Of a DNA stretch of 47,476 nt, positions 1 to 6,431 are shown piece after piece. The DNA lies in the NCBI GenBank assembly GCA_016875015.1, contig VGSJ01000014.1, positions 1 to 47,476 on the forward strand, read 5' to 3'. Below the pieces are notes generated by a model. That model did no database searches and had not been told where the DNA came from. It saw nothing but the letters and a program-made list of their open reading frames with translations. Source of the DNA: Deltaproteobacteria bacterium. Lineage in GTDB: Bacteria > Desulfobacterota > Desulfobaccia > Desulfobaccales > 0-14-0-80-60-11. A program made the translations under genes and the position numbers. Numbering within the stretch: position 1 is the stretch's first letter; every line of letters starts with the position of its first letter.

Positions 1-352
1 CCCGGAAACCCGGCAAGGCTGTCAACGCCCGGGAAACGAAGGCCTGGCGTGGAGGCGGTGCCCCGGAGGCGCCGGACAACCCCCGGGCGTTACCTCTGAG
101 AAATTTCTCCGGCTCGCAAATCTTGATCTTTCCCGGTAAGGTGAGGCGCCAGGCGCCCCTGAGATTTCGTCCCTAATTTTTCCCGGGACGATTGTCCGCC
201 AGGGTAGTCGCTCCGGCAAATTTCTCTGATCTTTTTCTCCGGGGCCTTGCAATGGTGATATTCAACCTTAAAATAAACCGTGGGGAGACCCGGAATCGCG
301 GGGAGACCCACCGGCTGACGGAAGCCGGAATATCCTGAAGGAGGTATTAGCC
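1..352. other. Non-coding leader upstream of dodecin
   Basis: I see no convincing gene here; the two minus-strand ORFs lack a recognisable protein or ribosome site. The stretch holds a perfect 12-bp palindrome (GAGAAATTTCTC, near 98-109), a degenerate echo of the same words around 210-240, two copies of CGGGGAGACCC just before the dodecin gene, and a small hairpin (CCGGCT/AGCCGG). They may be regulatory or just repeat debris. Confidence 0.4.
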
Positions 353-562
353 ATGTCAGGTACCAATGTCGCCAGGATAACTCATGTTATCGCTGAATCC
401 CCCAAGGGCTTTGATGATGCGGTGCAGGTGGGGTTCGCCCGGGCCGCCAGCACCCTCAGGGGCATCACCGGCCTGCGCATCGTCGAGCAGCGGGTTTCGG
501 TCAAGGATAACAAGATCAACACGTACCGGGTGAAGATGGAGGTTATTTTTATCCTGGATTGA
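353..562 (+). CDS. Dodecin family flavin-binding protein
   Basis: A 69-residue protein of the size and pattern of dodecins, small beta-alpha-beta-beta proteins that form hollow dodecamers storing or buffering flavins in the cytoplasm. The N-terminal strand (ARITHVIAESPKGFDDAVQ), the helix and the closing strands (RVKMEVIFILD) fit the family along its whole length. The start is supported by an AAGGAGGT ribosome site at the right distance. In characterised dodecins an aromatic residue at the second strand stacks on the flavin; here the corresponding position appears to be an aliphatic residue (GLRIVEQ), so ligand preference may differ. It stands alone; the next genes are an rtcA remnant and a methyltransferase. 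Confidence 0.9.
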   Translation: MSGTNVARITHVIAESPKGFDDAVQVGFARAASTLRGITGLRIVEQRVSVKDNKINTYRVKMEVIFILD

Positions 563-628
563 GTTGCCCCGGGTCCCAAGAGTTCATGGACGGAGAGTAA
601 GATCTAAGGTTGCCTCCCTGGTGAAGAG

Positions 629-936
629 ATGCGCTCTCTGGACGGTTCTTACGGCGAGGGGGGCGGGCAGATTCTGCGCACCGCCTCTCCCTGGCCGCTT
701 TGACGGGGGCGCCGGTCCGGATCGAAGGCATCCGGGCCAAGCGCTCCAAGCCGGGGCTCAGGCCCCAGCACCTCACCGCAGTTCAGGCCGTAGCCCGAGT
801 CTCCCAGGCGGAAGTCACCGGTGCCCGCCTCGGCAGTCAAGCCCTTACCTTCAGACCCCGCACCATTCAGGGGGGCCGCTACCGCTTCGACGTGGCGGAG
901 ACGACCGGCAGCGCCGGGGCCGCCAAAGCCGCATAA
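629..936 (+). pseudogene. rtcA: Truncated, frameshifted RNA 3'-phosphate cyclase (rtcA) remnant
   Basis: The ATG at 629 opens with [15 protein letters not shown], the signature N-terminus of RNA 3'-terminal phosphate cyclase, and then hits a stop. One missing base near 685-690 moves the continuation ([19 protein letters not shown]) into the frame of the 700..936 ORF, which keeps RtcA similarity through about residue 90 ([20 protein letters not shown], then [17 protein letters not shown]) before stopping in unrelated residues. Intact RtcA is roughly 340 residues, so the catalytic remainder is absent. It directly precedes the ArsM-like gene, whose ribosome site lies at its end. Family assignment is firm; non-function is inferred from the frameshift plus truncation. 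Confidence 0.85.
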
Positions 937-946
937 AGGAAATTCC

Positions 947-1789
947 ATGAGCCCAGAAATGACCGAACCGGAAATCCAGAAGGTGCAGCAAGGCATCAAG
1001 GAGAAGTACGACCGGGTGGCCGCGGCCGGCTCCGGCGGCTGCTTCCAGTACCCCACCGGCAAAGCCGGCATGGAACTGCAAGGCTATTCCCCGGAGCTTA
1101 TAAAAATTTTTCCCCCGGAGGTCCTGGCCGCCTTCTGCGGCGTGGGCAATCCCTTCAGCCTGGGGTCCCTTGCTCCCGGGGACGCCGTCCTGGACATCGG
1201 CTGCGGCGCCGGGGTGGACTCCCTGGTGGCGGCCCATCTGGTGGGGGCCGGCGGCCGGGTGATGGGCCTGGACGTCACCCCGGCCATGGTGGAGCGCGCC
1301 CGAGCCCACCAGGCGCGGCTGGGTCTAGCCAATGTCACGTTTCAGGTGGGCGAGGCCGAGGCCCTGCCCTTCCCGGATGCCACCTTCGACGCCATCATCA
1401 GTAACGGCGTCTTCAACCTGACCCTGGATAAGGAGAAGGCTCTTAACGAAGCGCACCGGGTCTTGAAACCCGGAGGCAGGTTGATGCTCGCCGACATGGT
1501 CCTGGTGGCGGCGCTTCCCCCAGACCTGGGCGACAAAGTGGAAAACTGGTTCCAGTGAATCGGCGGGGCCATGCCGGGAAAGGATTTCCTGGCCCTCATG
1601 CTCCAGGTCGGCTTCCACCGGGCGGGTCTGATCAGATACACCGGCTTCAAAAGCTCGCCTTACACCGAAGGGGCCTTGCTTTACGGGGAAAAGCTCGTAC
1701 CCGGCCAGGCCCGGGACGACGTCGCCTCCCAGGCCGAACCGGCGCCGGCCCTCCTTAAAGAGCCGACCTGCGAACCCGGCGGGACTTGA
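947..1789 (+). CDS. ArsM-like SAM methyltransferase, probable selenoprotein (UGA at codon 204)
   Basis: A class I SAM-dependent methyltransferase related to arsenite methyltransferases (ArsM). Residues 81-92 carry the SAM loop (VLDIGCGAGVDS), then GLDVTPAMVERAR, LPFPDATFD and HRVLKPGGRL. At codon 204 the frame meets TGA (1556-1558) within ENWFQ-x-IGGA, exactly where ArsM proteins have a conserved Cys (WxxCIxGAL-type motif) that binds arsenic. The same frame continues for 76 codons (GKDFLALMLQVGF, RYTGFKSSPYTEGAL) with normal family sequence, so I annotate read-through as selenocysteine. ATG 947 is chosen because AAAGGA precedes it and homology begins there; the track extends the ORF upstream to 821 and splits it at the TGA. 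The alternative is a nonsense mutation. The second arsenic-binding Cys of ArsM is not evident in the tail, so the substrate is uncertain. Confidence 0.72.
1566..1595 (+). promoter_or_regulatory. Candidate bacterial SECIS hairpin
   Basis: Directly after the in-frame UGA, GGGCCA (1566-1571) pairs with TGGCCC (1590-1595), and inside it GGAAA (1577-1581) pairs with TTTCC (1585-1589), leaving a GGA apical loop at 1582-1584, about 23 nt past the UGA. A five-base bulge lies on the 5' side. Distance, stem and a G among the first loop bases match the known bacterial SECIS pattern read by SelB. No folding energy was computed. Confidence 0.6.
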
Positions 1790-1899
1790 AAGCCGAAATA
1801 ACCCGCCCGGGTGGGGCGGTGGACATTGTTAATTTTCTAATCTACTATCTTATATTTATATATTAGGGTGAATTATATCACCGGTAGGGAGGTGGAGAT

Positions 1900-2376
1900 A
1901 TGCCTATTCTCAGGGATTTCAAATTCTTCCAGGTTTTCCTGGTAATCTTGGTATCTTTGGTTTCCCTAACCACACTTACCTCAATGGGGTATTGTGAAGA
2001 TGATTGGGTTTATGTAGTAGAAAATGAGGATTATATTATGTATTACAAACCATCCTCAGTAAAGATAGATAAACAAAAAAAGATTTATGAAGTATTACAG
2101 AAACGAGAATTTACTGAAAAAGGAAAAGTTAATTTTTTAAATTTATATGATATTTTGAAAAAACATAAATACAATGATATTAATCACACGGAAATGTTGT
2201 ATTCAGTAGATTATAATAAAAAGAAATATAATCGGACTCATATAACATATTATTCTAAATCAGGTAATGTATTATTTGATGGTAAACCACCTATTAAATG
2301 GAATGATATAAACATTAATACTTTGGGTAATGAAATTTTTAATAAAATAATGGAGGATTACAACATACAAAGGTAA
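1900..2376 (+). CDS. AT-rich secreted protein, surface-adhesin E-like
   Basis: A 158-residue protein with an N-terminal signal peptide (hydrophobic stretch about residues 10-30, ending near GYCEDD). The mature part has the pattern WVYV...YYKPSSVK...KREFTEKGK...YSVDYNKKKY...YYSKSGNVL, which resembles the surface-adhesin protein E (Adhesin_E) domain found in small periplasmic or surface proteins of many Desulfobacterota; the function of most members is unknown. A strong GGGAGGTGGAG ribosome site precedes the ATG. Base composition is strikingly AT-rich (Lys, Asn, Ile and Tyr heavy) against the GC-rich neighbours, which suggests acquisition from elsewhere. It stands alone between the methyltransferase and prfB. 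Confidence 0.7.
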   Translation: MPILRDFKFFQVFLVILVSLVSLTTLTSMGYCEDDWVYVVENEDYIMYYKPSSVKIDKQKKIYEVLQKREFTEKGKVNFLNLYDILKKHKYNDINHTEMLYSVDYNKKKYNRTHITYYSKSGNVLFDGKPPIKWNDININTLGNEIFNKIMEDYNIQR

Positions 2377-2660
2377 ACATTGTTTTTACAATCTTATCAA
2401 CTAAATGGTAATAATCTATCCCTCTTCACCCTCAATTTTGTTGGTTATCTCTTATAAACTATTATCAGCCGAGATTATGCCGCAGGCTTTGCCATTGCGG
2501 TCAAAAAATTGTTTTTTGGACCTCTTACTTGGTAAAAATACCCTGAAGTAAAATGTAGGGCGGGCACTGCCCGCAATTATTTTGGTGGGCGGTACCCGTC
2601 CTGCATAAGCTGAATGTTGGCCGGGGCGTTTCCATAAGTGTCTTTGCTGAAAGCTTTTTT

Positions 2661-3771
2661 TTACTCCTCCCCCGGATTAAGCAGGTAGGCCTCCACGAAG
2701 CGGTCCAGATCGCCGTCTAGGACCGCGTCGACGTTGCCCTCTTCGTGTTTGGTGCGGTGGTCCTTGATCATGCGGTAGGGCTGGAGAGTGTAAGAGCGGA
2801 TCTGGCTGCCCCAGCCGATCTCTTTCTGGGTCTCCTGCATTTCCTGCTTCTTCTCGTCCTGCTTGCGTTTTTCCAGGTTATAGAGGCGGGCCCGGAGGAC
2901 CTTCATGGCCAATTCCCGGTTGCGGTGCTGGCTCCGCTCGGACTGGGAGGAAACCACGAGGCCCGTGGGCAGGTGGGTCAGGCGCACCGCCGAGGAGGTC
3001 TTGTTGACGTGCTGGCCCCCGGGGCCGGAGGCCCTAAAGGTGTCGATGCGCAGGTCTTTTTCCTGGATGTCGATGTCGATGCGGTCGTCCACCTCCGGCA
3101 GCACCTGCACCGCTGCGAAGGAGGTGTGGCGGCGGCCGCTGGCGTCGAACGGCGAGATGCGCACCAGGCGGTGGATGCCGTTTTCGCTCTTCAGAAAACC
3201 GTGGGCGTAAGGGCCGCTGGCAGTGAAGGTGACGCTCTTGACCCCGGCCTCGTCCCCAGGAAGCAGGTCGATGGTCTCGGTCTTGAAACCCTTGCGCTCG
3301 GCGTAGCGCAGGTACATGCGCAGCAAAATCTCGGCCCAATCCTGGGCCTCGGTGCCGCCGGCCCCGGCGTGGATGGTGACGATGGCGTTTTTGTCGTCGT
3401 CTTCGGCCCCGAGGAGCAGCTTAAGTTCCCAATCGGAGAACTCACGCTCCATGGCCGTCAGATCCCGGGCCACTTCCTTCAGGGTCTGGTGGTCCTCTTC
3501 CTCCAGGGCCATATCCAGCATCAGCCCCAGGTCTTCCAGCTGCTGGCGGCGCGCCTCATATTCTGCCGTCGCCTGGATGAGGGAGGCCCGCTCCCGGAGG
3601 ATGTCCGCGGCCCGGGCCTGGTCGTCCCACAACTCCGGGGCGGCCAGCAGTTCTTCTAGATGCCGCAGTCTGACCTGTTTGCCCGCCAGATCAAAGATGA
3701 CCTCGGAGGGTTTCCAACCGGTCTTGTAAACCCTTTAATTTGGTTTTGAGTTCGACGCTGTCCGGTAACAT
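2661..3771 (-). CDS. prfB: Peptide chain release factor 2 (programmed +1 frameshift)
   Basis: RF2 recognises UGA/UAA and releases the finished peptide on the ribosome. The main ORF holds the RF2 codon-recognition tripeptide (RISPFD) and the catalytic GGQ loop (GPGGQHVNK). The true start is ATG 3771, after AGGAGGT. Codons 1-26 end in CTT-TGA (3696-3691); a +1 slip then reads GAT CTG GCG (DLAGKQVRLRHLEEL) into the long frame, giving about 369 residues, the normal size. A GAGGT element sits three bases before CTT, matching the internal Shine-Dalgarno that drives autoregulatory frameshifting. The ORF track starts only at an internal TTG (3632). No neighbouring gene shares the transcript. Confidence 0.97.
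3691..3704 (-). promoter_or_regulatory. prfB programmed frameshift site
   Basis: Read on the minus strand the element is GAGGT-CAT-CTT-TGA: internal Shine-Dalgarno-like bases, a three-base gap, the slippery CTT and the in-frame UGA that RF2 itself must read. When RF2 is scarce the ribosome slips +1 and makes more RF2. Confidence 0.92.
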
Positions 3772-4406
3772 GGTGACCTCCTGAGTTTTTATAAAACCGC
3801 GCTAAGCCGTCCACCTTCAGCCAAAAGCTGGGCTGGGCGAAGGGTGCGCACTGCGCGCCAGGAACATCCTTGGACGGCGGTTCCCCATTTTCCTGCTGCG
3901 TGGCGGGCGCTATCCATGGATGTTAGCTGAGGAATTATGACTTGGGAGTAAACCGCGGCGGGGGCGATTAATTCCGCCTCAACCTTAATCAAACTCCAAT
4001 TATAAATTTTATCAGAAAAATCCTGGATTAGGAAGAGCGTGGCGGCGTCTTTGCCTGTCGGTCGGGCCACGGCGCGGCCATCTGTTCTGAAAGCTCTTTC
4101 CGGGGGGGAATAAAGAAGTTTATACGAGGACCTCAAAGTTTATTTTGGCCAATCCACCGCCTCAGAAATTTTACACACTGCAAAAAATCCTGACAGAAAA
4201 ACGCCCCACCCTTTGGGTAAAAATGCCCCTTGCCACTTTTATTTTGTTTGCTTTCACATAGTTAATTGATGTCCCATTTTCCCTATTGCTTGGCGCGGGC
4301 ATTGCCTATATAATCCACCAAGCAAAAATTAGGGAAGCTGGCGGCCCGGTTTGCCGGGCGGCGGCTATCGTTATAAATTCGACCGATTGAAGGGAGGTGA
4401 ATAACA
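3772..4406. other. Intergenic region between prfB and the TauE operon
   Basis: About 630 bases without a supported gene. A 115-codon minus-strand ORF (3789-4136) has no family features and looks random. The right half carries the operon promoter (4286-4314) and a GC hairpin (GCCCGG-TTTG-CCGGGC, 4344-4359) in the leader of the downstream operon, with no T-run, so not an obvious terminator. A REP-like word (GGTGCGCACTGCGCGCC) lies near 3842. Confidence 0.4.
4286..4314 (+). promoter_or_regulatory. Sigma70-type promoter of the TauE operon
   Basis: TTGCTT (4286-4291), a 17-base spacer and a perfect TATAAT (4309-4314). Transcription would begin near 4321, leaving a leader of about 85 bases with a GC hairpin before the TTG start at 4407. 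Confidence 0.6.
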
Positions 4407-4700
4407 TTGAAACGGCTATGGACAATCATTATTAATCTCTTGCTGCTGACCGCGCCGGCCCTGGTTTGGGCCGCTGACCCTGGGGAAAAGATGGTCGATA
4501 TGGGCACCCGCCAGGTAGCCACCGCCGGCCTTTCCGCGATCAACTTATTTTTCGCCGGGTGGTACAACGATAACAAGTGGGTCTTTGCCATTATCGTCAC
4601 GGTGCTGATGGGGCTTGTAGGAGGCATCATCGCCTTTATCACCGACATCTTCCTGAAGGCCGCGGGTTTGGACGTCAGCAAAATGGACCATCATGAATAG
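4407..4700 (+). CDS. Small membrane protein partnered with TauE/SafE transporter
   Basis: A 97-residue protein with a cleavable-looking signal (LLLLTAPALVWA-A) and a second hydrophobic segment around residues 57-80 (VFAIIVTVLMGLVGGIIAFI), ending in a short charged tail (DVSKMDHHE). I do not recognise a named family, but small proteins like this precede TauE/SafE permeases in sulfate reducers, so it may be a transporter subunit or assembly partner. The start is TTG, supported by a perfect AGGGAGGTGA ribosome site six bases upstream; no ATG lies nearby in frame. It is 23 bases from the transporter gene, in the same operon. Confidence 0.75.
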   Translation: MKRLWTIIINLLLLTAPALVWAADPGEKMVDMGTRQVATAGLSAINLFFAGWYNDNKWVFAIIVTVLMGLVGGIIAFITDIFLKAAGLDVSKMDHHE

Positions 4701-4723
4701 CTGGGAATGGGAGGAATCATCAC

Positions 4724-5764
4724 ATGCTTGATATCTTAAACTTCACCGTATATCTGCCCATTGCCGAGTTGCATTTCCCTGTCCTCATCTTGATCGCCAT
4801 CGGCTTTTCCGTGGGGGTGTTGGGCGGCTTCTTCGGCGTGGGTGGGGCCTGGGTAGTCACCCCGGCCCTTAATATCTTCGGCTTCCCCATGGCATACGCC
4901 ATCGGCACCGACCTGGCCCACATCTTCGGCAAATCCATCGTGGCCACCGCCAAGCACCGCAAAATGGGCAATGTGGACGTGAAGTTGGGCCTCGTATCCA
5001 TCGTGGGCTCGGTCGTCGGCCTGGAAATCGGCGCCCAAAACGTCATGTGGCTCACCAGGATAGGGCTGGCTGGTCCGGTGGTGCGCTACACTTACATGCT
5101 CTTGCTCTTTGGCCTGGGCTTTTACATGCTCTATGATTTCGCCACCAAAGACAAGCGGGCCGCGGCTCAGGCCGCCAAGATGGCGGCGGCGACCCGGAGC
5201 GGCATCGCGATTGAACCGAAAAAAGGCTGGCAACTGCCCCCCATGATGCACTTCCCGACCTCGGGCATCACCATCTCCTTTTGGACCGTCACCGGGGTCT
5301 TCCTCTTCACCGGTTGGCTCTCCGGCTTCCTGGGGGTGGGCGGCGGCTTCATCCGCATGCCGGCCCTCATTTATCTTATCGGCTGTCCCACGGCCGTCGC
5401 GGTGGGTACCGACCTGTTCGCGGTGCTGTTCGCCGGAGCCTACGGTTGTTGGACTTACGGGGTAAAGGGCGCGGTGGATGTCACCGCCGCGGTCTTTATG
5501 CTGATCGGCGCCTCCATCGGGGCCCAGATCGGCGTCACCGCGGTTAAGTATATCCGGGGTTACGGCATCCGGCTGCTCTTCGCCATTATGATCATCCTGG
5601 CCGGGGTCTCCGTGGTCTTCAAACAGATGGAACTCACCACCATCGCCGCCTGGGTGGTCATGTCCGCCGCCCTGGGCATGTGCGTGGTAATCATGGCGGG
5701 CTTGTGGAAGGGCTTTAAAAAGGAGAAGGCCGAGAAGGCCGCCTATACTAAGGAAGGGTCATAA
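4724..5764 (+). CDS. TauE/SafE (TSUP) family permease, sulfite/sulfate-type
   Basis: A 346-residue polytopic inner-membrane protein of the TSUP family, which exports or imports sulfite, sulfoacetate, taurine-derived or related anions. Two internal repeats each carry the family glycine motif followed by a TDL signature: GGFFGVGGAWVVTPAL...IGTDLAHIF and SGFLGVGGGFIRMPAL...VGTDLFAVLF. A cytoplasmic loop (KDKRAAAQAAKMAAATRSG) separates the halves. A GGGAGG ribosome site precedes the ATG. It lies between the small membrane protein and a universal-stress-protein remnant; in a sulfate reducer this suggests sulfate or sulfite traffic, but the substrate cannot be read from sequence. Confidence 0.88.
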   Translation: MLDILNFTVYLPIAELHFPVLILIAIGFSVGVLGGFFGVGGAWVVTPALNIFGFPMAYAIGTDLAHIFGKSIVATAKHRKMGNVDVKLGLVSIVGSVVGLEIGAQNVMWLTRIGLAGPVVRYTYMLLLFGLGFYMLYDFATKDKRAAAQAAKMAAATRSGIAIEPKKGWQLPPMMHFPTSGITISFWTVTGVFLFTGWLSGFLGVGGGFIRMPALIYLIGCPTAVAVGTDLFAVLFAGAYGCWTYGVKGAVDVTAAVFMLIGASIGAQIGVTAVKYIRGYGIRLLFAIMIILAGVSVVFKQMELTTIAAWVVMSAALGMCVVIMAGLWKGFKKEKAEKAAYTKEGS

Positions 5765-5766
5765 CC

Positions 5767-5928
5767 CTGAAGATCCTGGTACCCGTGGATGGCTCAGCCT
5801 ATTCCCTGAAAGCCGTGGAAACGGCCTGCGGCCTGGCGGGCAAGACCCGCTCCTTCCTGGGCAGCACCGCCTCCCAGGTGGTAATCTACTCTCCCTGTTC
5901 GGTCCTGGTGGTCAAGACCCAGGATTGA
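5767..5928 (+). pseudogene. Internally deleted universal stress protein remnant
   Basis: Fifty-three in-frame codons begin KILVPVDGSAYSLKAVETA, the N-terminal strand of a UspA-type protein, and jump directly to a UspA C-terminus (STASQVVIYSPCSVLVVK). The central part, including most of the ATP-binding loop, is gone; intact family members are about 140-150 residues. The deletion kept the frame. The usual ATG is a CTG here, two bases after the TauE stop codon, with AGGAAGGG upstream, so a mini-protein might still be made. It is too short for the ORF track. Confidence 0.75.
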
Positions 5929-5958
5929 GTTAATCACAAGCTCTACTCCTCAGTAAGC

Positions 5959-5987
5959 AGGCGGCTCCAGTCGGGGCCGCCTTTATT
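5959..5987 (+). terminator. Rho-independent terminator of the TauE operon
   Basis: AGGCGGC (5959-5965) pairs with GCCGCCT (5976-5982) across a ten-base loop and runs into TTTATT. It lies 30 bases after the last stop codon of the operon. Confidence 0.8.
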
Positions 5988-6015
5988 GCGATTGCCAAAA
6001 GTTCCTTCCTTTTCT

Positions 6016-6049
6016 CCCCTCTCCCCCAATGGGGGGGCAGGGTGAGGGG
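6016..6049. repeat. CCCTCTCCCC-type palindromic repeat (single)
   Basis: A hairpin of C-rich and G-rich arms around AAT followed by CAGGGTGAGGGG, the same repeat words found in pairs near 10.25, 43.55 and 47.36 kb. It has the look of a dispersed REP-like element and encodes nothing. Confidence 0.6.
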
Positions 6050-6216
6050 CGAATGAGAAAAAAAACTTTGGGCAATTGCTCATTGCCCTAGGTTATGACC
6101 ACGGAACTGGGCTCGCGGGAGGTTGCCTGAGGCTGGGACTTCGAGGCCTTATACTAGGTCGCTCTCGGAAAAGTATTTTCAGGTCCGGAGAATGGCTCCT
6201 CAAGGCGCTAAAATCC

Positions 6217-6233
6217 GGCGCGTCTCACGCGCC
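6217..6233. repeat. GGYGCGT-CTY-ACGCRCC palindrome, copy 1
   Basis: GGCGCGT-CTC-ACGCGCC, followed by ATTCTTGGTGCGTA. The same palindrome recurs at 10200-10216, 14838-14854 and, as GGTGCGT-CTT-ACGCACC, at 24349-24365. Confidence 0.75.
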
Positions 6234-6247
6234 ATTCTTGGTGCGTA

Positions 6248-6384
6248 ATACCAAGTTGCGCTCATAGAAGTAAGAAAAGCTGTTGTCGGGGCGCACCTGC
6301 GTGTGCGCCCTCTTGTGGGCGGACACATGGGTCCGCCCCTACACAAGAAAAAGGTAAATTACCTGTATGATCGCAACTTGGTAT
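6248..6384. mobile_element. MITE-like element with ATACCAAGTTGCG inverted ends
   Basis: A 137-bp non-coding element with terminal inverted repeats of 13 perfect bases (17 of 18 including the next positions). Inside are two GC-rich hairpins (around GCGCACCTGCGTGTGCGCCC and GGGCGGACACATGGGTCCGCCC). The flanks equal those of the 14.87-kb element, so both sit at the same spot of a dispersed host repeat. TA-rich flanks suggest a Tc1/IS630-like transposase acting in trans, which is inference. Confidence 0.65.
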
Positions 6385-6431
6385 AAGACGCACCCTTGAA
6401 GGGGAATTACCTTTTTGACGGCAACTTGGTA

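Noticed and set aside
1556-1558. TGA as simple nonsense mutation making a methyltransferase pseudogene
   Set aside because: The position is exactly the functional Cys, the downstream frame is undamaged, and a SECIS-like hairpin follows; read-through as selenocysteine explains all three. Not fully excluded.
3789-4136. 115-codon minus-strand ORF between prfB and the TauE operon
   Set aside because: No domain, no ribosome site, and it covers REP-like sequence; composition does not look like a protein.
6076-6267. 63-codon plus-strand ORF
   Set aside because: It spans the ends of two MITE-like elements and a REP palindrome; no coding features.
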